The position numbers and the translations under genes were made by a program. The notes under the pieces were generated by a model. It was not told where the DNA came from and ran no database searches. It saw only the letters and a list, made by a program, of their open reading frames with translations. A DNA stretch of 9,423 nucleotides, taken from assembly GCA_031283915.1 (NCBI GenBank), contig JAITAY010000152.1, positions 1 to 9,423 of the forward strand. The letters are read 5' to 3'. Below are positions 1-7,800 of the stretch, piece by piece (position 1 is the stretch's first letter; each line of letters starts with the position of its first letter). Origin of the DNA: Tannerella sp. GTDB lineage: Bacteria > Bacteroidota > Bacteroidia > Bacteroidales > Tannerellaceae.

Positions 1-55
1 GGTATACATATTACACTGCGCGCGAAATAGTTTTCATAAAGGGGTAGTTAGTAGC

Positions 56-158
56 TATACTGCGCGCGGTACAGTTTTGTGCATTGCCCGTCAGCATGGA
101 AAAGGGCATCCGCCCACACACCTTCTTGCCCGTCGGCTAAAGCCCAATGTCATCAAGT
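56..158 (+). repeat. Left arm of 103-bp inverted repeat
   Basis: This arm pairs with 338-440 over its full length. It starts with the TGCGCGCG motif, runs through a GGGCATCCGCCC mini-hairpin near 104-115 and ends with ATGTCATCAAGT. The outer 60 bp are nearly identical to the other arm (2 differences), while the inner 40 bp carry the other 9 differences. Confidence 0.9.
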
Positions 159-182
159 GAAGCGCTAAAAGGCGGTAGCAGA

Positions 183-200
183 GCATCCCGCCAGGGATGC
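183..200. repeat. 18-bp REP-like palindrome, copy 1
   Basis: GCATCCCGCCAGGGATGC forms 7-bp arms (GCATCCC/GGGATGC) around a 4-nt loop. It is the left partner of copy 4 at 304-321, and the similarity extends 12 bp further on the side towards 212. Confidence 0.85.
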
Positions 201-234
201 ATCGCCCGGTAGCCTTTTTGCAACGTCTCTATCC

Positions 235-268
235 GCATCCCGTCAGGGATGCATCCTTAACAGGATGC
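235..268. repeat. Two abutting REP-like palindromes, copies 2 and 3
   Basis: GCATCCCGTCAGGGATGC (235-252) shares its last two bases with a second palindrome, GCATCCTTAACAGGATGC (251-268), which has 6-bp arms. Copy 2 is the exact reverse complement of copy 4 at 304-321. The pair lies at the centre of the large palindrome and has no counterpart on the other side, so it looks like an extra inserted unit. Confidence 0.8.
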
Positions 269-303
269 AATATAGGGTTATACCGGTTTATCTACCGAGC
301 GAT

Positions 304-321
304 GCATCCCTGACGGGATGC
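304..321. repeat. 18-bp REP-like palindrome, copy 4
   Basis: GCATCCCTGACGGGATGC is the exact reverse complement of copy 2 and, with its flank from 292, a near-exact reverse complement of 183-212. Repeats of this form are best explained as dispersed REP-type elements, but I can only count copies inside this window. Confidence 0.85.
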
Positions 322-337
322 CGGAAACAAAATCTTA

Positions 338-440
338 ACTTGATGACATTGAGTTTTAACTGACGGATAAAAAGGCGGGTGGGCGGATGCCCTTTTCTAT
401 GCTGACGGGCAATGCACAAAACTGTACCGCGCGCAATATA
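338..440 (-). repeat. Right arm of 103-bp inverted repeat
   Basis: This is the reverse-complement partner of 56-158. It begins ACTTGATGACAT and ends GCGCGCAATATA. An ATG-initiated frame at 387 starts inside this arm, but it is read from repeat sequence and I do not consider it a gene. Confidence 0.9.
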
Positions 441-525
441 ACTACCTGTTGTTGCGCAAAATCTTCCCGCGCGCAGTATAACCGAAATAAAACTGTCGGA
501 AAATCCATACCGGAATGGCACAATC

Positions 526-577
526 ACACGGAGACGCGGAAAATACGGCGGCCGACAGCGAAAAAAAATCTCCGTGT
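526..577. repeat. ACACGGAGA/TCTCCGTGT inverted repeat in spacer
   Basis: ACACGGAGA at 526-534 pairs perfectly with TCTCCGTGT at 569-577 across a 34-nt loop that contains a run of eight A residues. Immediately downstream, 578-596 holds degenerate direct copies of the same word (CTCCGTATCTCCCTGT). The A-run precedes the second arm, so on the minus strand a T-run would fall inside the loop, not after the stem; I do not call it a terminator. The surrounding spacer, 481-729, shows no gene. Confidence 0.55.
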
Positions 578-729
578 AACTCCGTATCTCCCTGTTTCAA
601 TCATTCCCTTTTTTCACATCATCGAAATCCTTCTCCCAATCTCCCATTTGCTGCATCCACTGAATGTTAGCCTGTCCGGCAGGAATAAAAAAAGCAAGAT
701 TGGACAAACTCCGGGGAAAAAAGATGCCC

Positions 730-737
730 TAATTTTG
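730..737 (+). promoter_or_regulatory. Putative Bacteroides-type -7 promoter box
   Basis: TAATTTTG is an exact fit to the Bacteroidales sigma-ABfr -7 consensus TAnnTTTG. The usual -33 TTTG is not at the normal spacing; the nearest TTG, at 700-702, is too far upstream. If used, transcription would start near 744 and give a leader of about 250 nt before the gene at 991. It is the best promoter candidate I see upstream of the operon. Confidence 0.45.
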
Positions 738-859
738 TCATGCATTAAGATTAGGAAAAAGCAAATAGATGGAGAAAGAAAGCATCGGAGAGTTAAAATA
801 TATGAGCAACAGTAACAATCCTGTATAAGGGGGTATTAAGTTTATTGATTTCATATTTG

Positions 860-889
860 GGCCGGGATTGTCGTGTGACAGTTCCGGCC
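860..889 (+). promoter_or_regulatory. Strong 13-bp hairpin in the putative 5' leader
   Basis: GGCCGGGATTGTC (860-872) pairs with GACAGTTCCGGCC (877-889) around a GTGT tetraloop, using two G-U wobbles. It is followed by the palindrome TTCCGGAA (890-897), not by a T-run, so it is not a simple terminator. The 9-mer GAATCTTCA occurs downstream at 895-903 and again at 937-945. The rest of 738-990 is non-coding. I do not recognise TPP, cobalamin or other common riboswitch core motifs. It could be an mRNA stability or attenuation structure for the operon. Confidence 0.5.
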
Positions 890-990
890 TTCCGGAATCT
901 TCACGGTACGGCGTCATGCTTGGCGGCCGGCTTACCGAATCTTCATTGCACAAATGGAATGATCGGAACGAGTGTAACTAATGTATTAAT

Positions 991-3900
991 ATGAAAAAAC
1001 TTTTTACTATATGGAAGAACCATCACCGGGAAAAGAAAGCTATGAAAACGACCTTCGCGAAAAGCGTCCCGGTGTGTTGCGCGACGCTGGCTGCCTGGAT
1101 GGGAATCGCAGGTCAACCGGCACTCGCGCAACCTTATGCAGGTAATGCACGGCAGGCCGTGGGACACAAGGTGTTTTTTGGGCAATATCCCCGGAAATTT
1201 CTGGGATGTACGCAAGGAAGGCTCCACATCCCTCCGCCCACGGATCCTTATGTATTGAAACAGGATCACCGGCATCGGGACGGGCAGAATCCGCCCCAGC
1301 CGTATAATTCCTACTTTGCACTGGAACCGGTGACGTGGCGGGTGCTGGCAGAGAATGCCCAGGGCTTGCTGCTCGTTGCCGGCGAAATACTGGATTGCCA
1401 CTCCTATCACGGATCCGCATCCTCGGTGACCTGGAGCAATTCGACGCTGAGGGCATGGCTGGAATCCGATTTCTACAACGGTTCAACGACGACGCCTGTA
1501 CAAACGGATTATTTTTCGGCGGACGAGAAAAAGGCCATTGTGCTTTCGTCCGTAGCCAATCCGACCGTGGGATTCGGGAAAGACCCGGACGGTATTACGA
1601 CACAGGATCATGTGTTCCTGCCGGCGGCGGAAGACAGCCTGTTCTTTACCGGAGCAGCCGACCGTCAGGGTTTCAATACGGATTATGCGGCTTCGTATGA
1701 AAATACGGCTGACCCCTGGGACGTTGCGGACAGCTGGTTGCTCCGCACCCACAGCACGGGGCCTTTTGCAGGATATGTATCTTACGTGGATGCGAGCGGC
1801 TTTGTCGACACATTTGACGGATTGAGTAACGGCTTGCCGGCACGCATCCGTCCGGCATTGCACCTGTCGAAAGATTCGGTCGTCCTGTTTTCGGATGCAA
1901 ACAAACCGGCCTGGTCACCCGCTGCGCCCCTGACCGCGGTATCCCATTCCACCTCCGATACGCTGAAGCTGACACTGGTCAGCAGCGGACTTACACTCGG
2001 TTCGTCCGACGACGGAGCCTATAAAAATACAGCGCCGGGGAGTACGCTGTCGCTGAATTATTCGGGACTGAGTACCGGTACGGGAAGGTATATCTCCTGC
2101 GTACTCGAGAAACAGGGGGGGAACGCGCTCTATTATTCAAAAGTAGCCGAAGCAACGGCGTCTTCCGGGACGGTGAACATTCCGATTCCTTCCGGCCTGG
2201 CGGATGACGCGTATGTGCTGAAGTTATTCTGTGAAGCGCCTTCCACCGGCGTGCAGACGCCAGACCGGGCAAGCCGTCCGGTCGTCATTCACCTGGGTAT
2301 AGGCCCGGCTACGGCGCCGCAGTTTGGCGCCGCCACTTTGCCGGATGGCTGGGCAGGGGTGGCTTACGATAATCACTTGGTTATTTCCGGTGCGCCGGCG
2401 CCTGCATTATCCATCAGTAGCGGCAGTCTGCCTCCGGGTCTGGTACTGGAAGCGGACGGCCGGCTGCACGGGACGCCTGTCTCAACGGGAACCTTCTCTT
2501 TTGAGGTGAAGGTGGTCAATGGAGGCGGAAGCGACACGAAATCATGTACGGTTGTGATCAACCCGCCGGTGACACCGGCTATTACGGCTCCGCTTGCCGG
2601 AGCGTTACCCGACGGGGTACTCGGCGCCCCTGTCACCCCCGTTTCCTTTACGGTGACAGGGAAGCCGACCCCGGCTCTTACGATCATTTCCGGGAAATTG
2701 CCGGACGGTTTGTCGCTGGATCCGACGGCCGGAATGATCCTCGGAACGCCCGTGAAAGCCGAATACGCCAGCTTTACCATACAGGCAGGCAATGCAGTTG
2801 GCGTCGATTCGAAAACCTATTCGATGATCATCCGTTCCACAGGCCCGGCTGTTGCACCGAATATCACGACCCTTACGGATACGCTGCCGGTTGCACACGT
2901 AAATATTCCGTATTCTTTCAAGATAGAGGCTACGGGAATGCCGGCGCCGACGTTTGACATCAATGTCCCCTTGCCTGCCGGCCTGAGCTTTGATTTTACA
3001 ACCGGGGAAATCAGCGGAACGCCGATGCTCCCGGCCGCCGGCACGAATACGGCGTTTACCGTGACGGCAGAGAACGGAACCTTGCCGGCCGCCACCAGGA
3101 CGTATATATTGCCTGTCGCATATACATTGAATCCTCCGGTACTGACGCTGACGCCGGCGATTACGGCGGCCGGAAGCGACCCGTTCGGCCTGACGGCGAC
3201 GTTCGGCGTGCCGGTATCGGGATTGACGGCGGCCGATGTCATCGTGGACGGCGGAACGGTTTCCGGCATGGCCATGTCCAATCCGTCGGGAACGCCCGTA
3301 CGCGCCACCGCCTGGACGTTTGACGTAACGCCAGACCCTGCCGCTCCGGACGGAAAGCAGATCGAAATCTTCGTACGCAAGGGCGCCGCGCAGGAGGAGC
3401 ATGGCGCCGCTACTTTCAGGAATTCCGATACGATTCGGATAACTTATCATACCGATCGGCCGGTCATCACGTTCAGCGTAGCGGACGGAACGACGTTTCT
3501 CTCCGGTATGAACGGATTTTTCTTCGATATTCTTCCTTCCGGCACCGGTACGGATGCCGACCGTTTCTTTGTGGACGGAGTCGCAGCGAATCATACGAAT
3601 ATGGCCGGCTTGTTTGAAATCCGCCGGAACGGCACGCTTTATACCGGATGGAATCTCAACATCCAGGGAACCCGCGTGACGATTGACGATTATTTCGGAC
3701 AGGGTGATTATACGGTTCTTTTCAAAGGCGACCGGCTGACGAATAACCTCGGCAAACAGGCGGTGCAAAGAACGATTCATTTCTCGATACAAGTTTCGAA
3801 AAACTGGTACGAGGGTTGCCGGCAATCTTTCAGCCAAACGTATCCGGCTGCCGCTTCCGACCGCCGAATTACCCTTGCCTACAAAGGGTTGTCGGATTAC

Positions 3901-4815
3901 CTCACTGCGCCGGACGGCGGCAGTCTGCCTGCGCAAATGACGCTGCCGGCCGGACAAACGGACGTGACGTTCTCGTTCGGTACGCTGGCCGTACCGGCTG
4001 CACTGGAAGGCGACTCGGCCGGTATTGTCATCACGCCGGACGGTTTGCCGGGCGTTACTTACTGGTTCCGGTTATATAACCGTCCGAAAGCGGAAGATAT
4101 TGTTTATATCCCCATCACGACCCGGTATTCCGGTTATTTCAAATTGTTGAGTGGCGGCTCTCCCTATCTGCAACGCAGTTTCGACGGCGGTGTATACTGG
4201 AATAATGCCTGGTCGCCGGCTTCCATACTCGAACTGTCGAATGCCGGAGAAAAGGTGATGTTCCGCGAGCCGGACGGCTGCGAGGTGATTGTCATTCCTC
4301 TGAAGACCCACGTTGACATAACCATTCAACGGTGGGTGACCCTGCCGGAGGTAGCGCATATCGAAACTTCGCCGATGGCCGGCGTCTACAGCCTCCCCAG
4401 CGGTTCGGATTTTTTCTTCAAAGTGAGACTGACCGGACCTTATGCAGGCATGAAACCGGTGGTAACAACGGATCGGCATCTGCCCGATTCGATAGGCGTC
4501 ATCGTCGAACGTAATGGCGACGGCAGCTATGACGTGCATATACGCGCTGTACGCGAGTCGATACACGTCACGTTGCAGGCAGCAGATATTACAGGGAATA
4601 CCGGCATCGAAAAGACACACGTCCGGACTTCCGGCAGACAATTGTATATTACTTCCGCCTGCGACAATGAAGCAACGATATATGCTTTGTCGGGGATGTT
4701 GCTGAAAAATATTCCGATAACGGCAGGAGAAACCGTTCAGACGTCTTTACCTTTCGGGATTCATATCGTCAGACTGAGCCGCGGCGGCGTCTTCAAGGTA
4801 CATGGATTTTATTAA
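991..4815 (+). CDS. Exported DUF6273 / Ig-repeat protein with degenerate T9SS tail
   Basis: A 1274-residue secreted mosaic protein. The basic N-region and hydrophobic stretch end at an AxA-type cleavage site after A46 (PALA|QPY). Residues 57-301 match the DUF6273 pattern: FGQYP at 63-67, the tract VTWRVLAEN, LLLVAGEILDC, the STLRAWL tract, DHVFLPAAED, and RIRPALHL. Residues about 302-437 form a beta-rich segment of the kind that often follows DUF6273. Three putative-Ig (He_PIG-like) domains with LPxGLxLD...G...GTP signatures lie at about 439-523, 527-614 and 618-710. A Big_12-like Ig domain (PVSGLTAADV) spans about 715-819 and another beta domain about 822-935. Residues 939-1207 (WYEGC to VRESIHVTLQ) are homologous to the end of the downstream protein, and 1211-1274 resemble a T9SS sorting domain with an unusual end (FGIHIV, FKVHGFY). 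An in-frame ATG at 1042 (residue 18) gives a more classical signal peptide. I keep 991 because the downstream paralogue also has a long basic N-region starting MKxL. Expected location is the cell surface; no catalytic residues are seen. Confidence 0.88.
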   Translation: MKKLFTIWKNHHREKKAMKTTFAKSVPVCCATLAAWMGIAGQPALAQPYAGNARQAVGHKVFFGQYPRKFLGCTQGRLHIPPPTDPYVLKQDHRHRDGQNPPQPYNSYFALEPVTWRVLAENAQGLLLVAGEILDCHSYHGSASSVTWSNSTLRAWLESDFYNGSTTTPVQTDYFSADEKKAIVLSSVANPTVGFGKDPDGITTQDHVFLPAAEDSLFFTGAADRQGFNTDYAASYENTADPWDVADSWLLRTHSTGPFAGYVSYVDASGFVDTFDGLSNGLPARIRPALHLSKDSVVLFSDANKPAWSPAAPLTAVSHSTSDTLKLTLVSSGLTLGSSDDGAYKNTAPGSTLSLNYSGLSTGTGRYISCVLEKQGGNALYYSKVAEATASSGTVNIPIPSGLADDAYVLKLFCEAPSTGVQTPDRASRPVVIHLGIGPATAPQFGAATLPDGWAGVAYDNHLVISGAPAPALSISSGSLPPGLVLEADGRLHGTPVSTGTFSFEVKVVNGGGSDTKSCTVVINPPVTPAITAPLAGALPDGVLGAPVTPVSFTVTGKPTPALTIISGKLPDGLSLDPTAGMILGTPVKAEYASFTIQAGNAVGVDSKTYSMIIRSTGPAVAPNITTLTDTLPVAHVNIPYSFKIEATGMPAPTFDINVPLPAGLSFDFTTGEISGTPMLPAAGTNTAFTVTAENGTLPAATRTYILPVAYTLNPPVLTLTPAITAAGSDPFGLTATFGVPVSGLTAADVIVDGGTVSGMAMSNPSGTPVRATAWTFDVTPDPAAPDGKQIEIFVRKGAAQEEHGAATFRNSDTIRITYHTDRPVITFSVADGTTFLSGMNGFFFDILPSGTGTDADRFFVDGVAANHTNMAGLFEIRRNGTLYTGWNLNIQGTRVTIDDYFGQGDYTVLFKGDRLTNNLGKQAVQRTIHFSIQVSKNWYEGCRQSFSQTYPAAASDRRITLAYKGLSDYLTAPDGGSLPAQMTLPAGQTDVTFSFGTLAVPAALEGDSAGIVITPDGLPGVTYWFRLYNRPKAEDIVYIPITTRYSGYFKLLSGGSPYLQRSFDGGVYWNNAWSPASILELSNAGEKVMFREPDGCEVIVIPLKTHVDITIQRWVTLPEVAHIETSPMAGVYSLPSGSDFFFKVRLTGPYAGMKPVVTTDRHLPDSIGVIVERNGDGSYDVHIRAVRESIHVTLQAADITGNTGIEKTHVRTSGRQLYITSACDNEATIYALSGMLLKNIPITAGETVQTSLPFGIHIVRLSRGGVFKVHGFY

Positions 4816-4850
4816 TATCAGAAAATGACAACCATTAAAAATAAGAAAAT

Positions 4851-7800
4851 ATGAAATTAATCACACTCATTTTTGGCAGGGGATGGCGTAACAGCGTCAC
4901 GAAGGCATGTCTGTTCGCCGGAATGTTGTGCCTGTTTCTTCCGGAAGGGAAAGCGGCTACTCCGTTAGCACCCGGAACTGCGACGACACTGAACAGCTCG
5001 CTGTCGTTCCCGTTACGAATCACGCAAAATGGAACCTACCGAATTACAGGTCACTTCAATGGCACACCGGCGTCGATGGTCGATGCACAAACTAATCATG
5101 GGATCGAAGTAGCCAGCGGCCTGAAACAAGTCACCGTTATATTGGAAAATGTAGGTCTTCAAACCAGGGGTATAGATGCCGGCGCTTTTTTGATTAACGG
5201 CAATCCGAGTGCGGATAAGGGAACTACCGATGTGAGTGACACGCAGCCGTGGAGTTCGATCGTAAAGGTGAAGCTGGAAGGTGAAAACTACCTCTATAGC
5301 TGCCGTGGAGTCAGGAGCGGCAACAACGCCGACGGTCGTCGAGCCGGCTTGGAAGTCTGGAAAGGTTCGACCGTCTATATTGAAGGGCCGGGAAAGTTGA
5401 CGGCCAGGAGTTCGGACTCGAGAGATTATTACGGGAACAATAATCCGGCTCATACGAGAGGACCGTATGATGTGGTAAAAGATCCTTTCATGAATTATGG
5501 CCCGAAGACCGATCCCTCCGTAGGAGTCGAAGAAATAGCCGGTAACGGGAGCGCTGCCGGTATTGGCGCCGGCAATTATGGCGGCAGCGGCGGAAATGTA
5601 GTCATCCGGAGTGGCACCGTCATCGGTATTGCCGGGTCGCATGGCGCCGGTATCGGCGGGGGCTGGAGCAATAGTAATGCCAGCCAGGCTTATTTTACCG
5701 TATTGATTCACGGCGGACATGTGGAGTCCTGGGGGGGCGATCATGGCGCCGGTATCGGCGGAGGCTGCGGCGCCTCCGGTCAGGTGGGAACCATTGTGGT
5801 GTTGCCTCCTGCGGAAATCACCGCGGCCAGTTATAACCCCACCGGCGCTCAACTGGGTTCGATGAAAACGATTGTTTACGTCGGCGACACGACAACGACC
5901 AAGTTTACGGTTTATACGGAACCGGATGCGAGTACGGGTAAACGGCGGAATACGACCATGTACCTGGATTTGCATGATAACGAGGCGGTCAATACAGCCA
6001 TCACGAATCTTACGCCGGAACTGGATCCCCGCCGGCTGTTCCTGGGAACGACCAGGGTATATCCGGATGCGGCGCTTTTCCCCGAGAATCTCCCCGAGAG
6101 CGGTCAACCGATCTTGCAACAGTATGCAACGCTGTCTTTCCCGGTCACCTTCTTTACGGATGCCAAGAACGACCGGGGTTTTGAATATGTAGCGAAGACA
6201 GCGAGCATTGTGCCCAAACTTCAAGTGGAATTACATGCGCCGACGTTTATCCCGACCATCGAGGTCAAGGAATACAGCACGTCGTCGCCGGGCGACACAA
6301 GCGCGTTGAACCAAGGGTATACTTCAGCGGAAGCTATTACCAAAGCGGTGACACTGTATTTCGAAAATACGGGAAATCAGAAATTGTACAGTCCGGCCAT
6401 TCAGGTGACGGCGGATGAATATACGGATGTGAACGGCGGTTCGCTGAATGCGGCCATTCAGGCGGCATTGACGAATGCGTTGCAGAGTGATGCGGGCGGA
6501 TCCTATCTTTCCGTCGGTGCCACTTTCAGCGTGAAAGCCGTACTGAAACCGGGACGACCGGCCGGCGATTATACGGGATACCTGCGCTTTGACGCGAAGA
6601 ACGTACCGCCGGAGATGATCAAGCCGATTCCGTTTGTTACTCATGTTGTGAAATTGCAGATGCCACCTCCGGTGTTGATTCCCTCTGTCAGCGAAACGAA
6701 TGTTTCACCCTTCAGCGTAACCGTGAAATTTGACCGTCCCGTATCGGGATTGACCAATGCGGACATTCAGGTACTGGCCGGTACGGGCACGGTATCGGGC
6801 ATGACTCCTTCCGGCACGGCGCCTTCCAATACGTGGACGTTTACCCTGACGCCGGCTGTTCCTCCCTTGACCAACGGCCGGAGCATACAAATGTATGCCA
6901 AAACGGATATTGCCAGCGACCGGAACGGAGCAAAAACAAGCGCTCCCTCGGCCACGGCCAGCGTTATGTTTAACGTAAATACGCCTTATCCGGTGTTTCA
7001 CTTCAAGTACGATTTGCCGGTAGACAGCATCTTCCTTTCGTCGCAGACGGAATTTACTTTCACTCTCCAGACGAATGGTTCCACAAGCAACGGGATAGCC
7101 GACGAGATTTATGATACCGGAGGCTTGGCTCCCGGCAATATCATAAACAATACGAGCATCGGCAACTTGATTGAAATAATCAAAAACGGTTCGGCGCTCC
7201 CTGCTTCCGCATGGAAGGCTGCAGTTGAATCCGGAAATCTCATACGGGTCACCGCCCGGTCTCCGGTTACATTCGACGACGGTAACTATACGGTAAGATT
7301 GAAGCCCGGCGTGATTCAAAACAACCTGTCAAACCCGATGGAAGAAAAGTTCGGCGGCTTCAAAGTGAGAATCCCCCGGCTCAATCCCGGCAGTGGTTGC
7401 AGCAGTCCCGACGAACATATCGGTTACGGGATAGCGCCCATCCCGGCGACGCTGGATTTCCAGGGCGGCAAAGTGACGCTGGTCATCGTCGGAGAACATC
7501 TGCAATATGCAGAAAAGGTGCAAGCCCTGGAAATACGGCTGCCGGCTTCACTGGGCGGTAAGAACGTAGTTCCGCAGGTCTCTGCCGCCGGCGATTCGGC
7601 TTTCTATACATTGACCCTTCCGTGGAACAGCAAAGCCGTCGAGGAGGTGTATAACTTTGAAGTGTGGTTGTTTGGCGCTTTAGCCCCGGGTGGTTCCGGC
7701 TGTTCGAAGCAGGCCATTGGAAAAGTGACGCAGGCGGCGGCTCCACCCGTTCATGTGATGCCGCCCGTATGTAATACCTGCGCTTCCGGCGCTTCGCCGA

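Larger units (their letters stand above)
13..480. repeat. Large imperfect palindrome (REPIN/MITE-like non-coding element)
   Basis: The segment reads almost the same on both strands. Its core arms are 56-158 and the reverse complement of 338-440: both are 103 bp, align without gaps and differ at 11 positions (my hand count). Inside the arms a second inverted pair, 183-212 against 292-321, matches at 28 of 30 positions. Outside the arms a weaker similarity continues to about 13 and 480. No transposase or other gene is visible between the arms, so this is not an intact insertion sequence. By layout it resembles a REP doublet (REPIN), a MITE, or two copies of a dispersed repeat inserted head to head. 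Seven of the 11 arm differences are C/T and three are G/A, counted on the left-arm strand, so the copies have drifted mostly by transitions. Function is unknown. Confidence 0.85.

Noticed and set aside
183..321. CRISPR array
   Set aside because: The repeats are palindromic, in both orientations, irregularly spaced and partly overlapping; there are no uniform spacers or cas genes.
288..527. Minus-strand open frame of 79 codons over the palindrome
   Set aside because: It is composed almost entirely of inverted-repeat sequence with no protein-like features.
387..815. Plus-strand open frame of 142 codons, MPFSMLTGN...
   Set aside because: It begins inside the right arm of the palindrome, runs through repeat sequence and across the promoter box, resembles no protein family and has no ribosome-binding region.
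802..828. Eight-codon upstream frame MSNSNNPV in the leader
   Set aside because: It is too short and unsupported; it has no codon pattern suggesting an attenuator.
2605..3957. Long minus-strand frame, 450 codons, Arg-rich
   Set aside because: It is antisense to the well-supported Ig-domain gene; its Arg/Gly-rich composition mirrors the codon bias of the sense strand.
4816..4850. Separate promoter for the second gene
   Set aside because: The 35-bp gap has no TAnnTTTG box and no hairpin, so co-transcription is more likely.
5013..6224. Long minus-strand frame, 403 codons
   Set aside because: It is antisense to the beta-helix gene, has no recognisable domain and no start region of its own.
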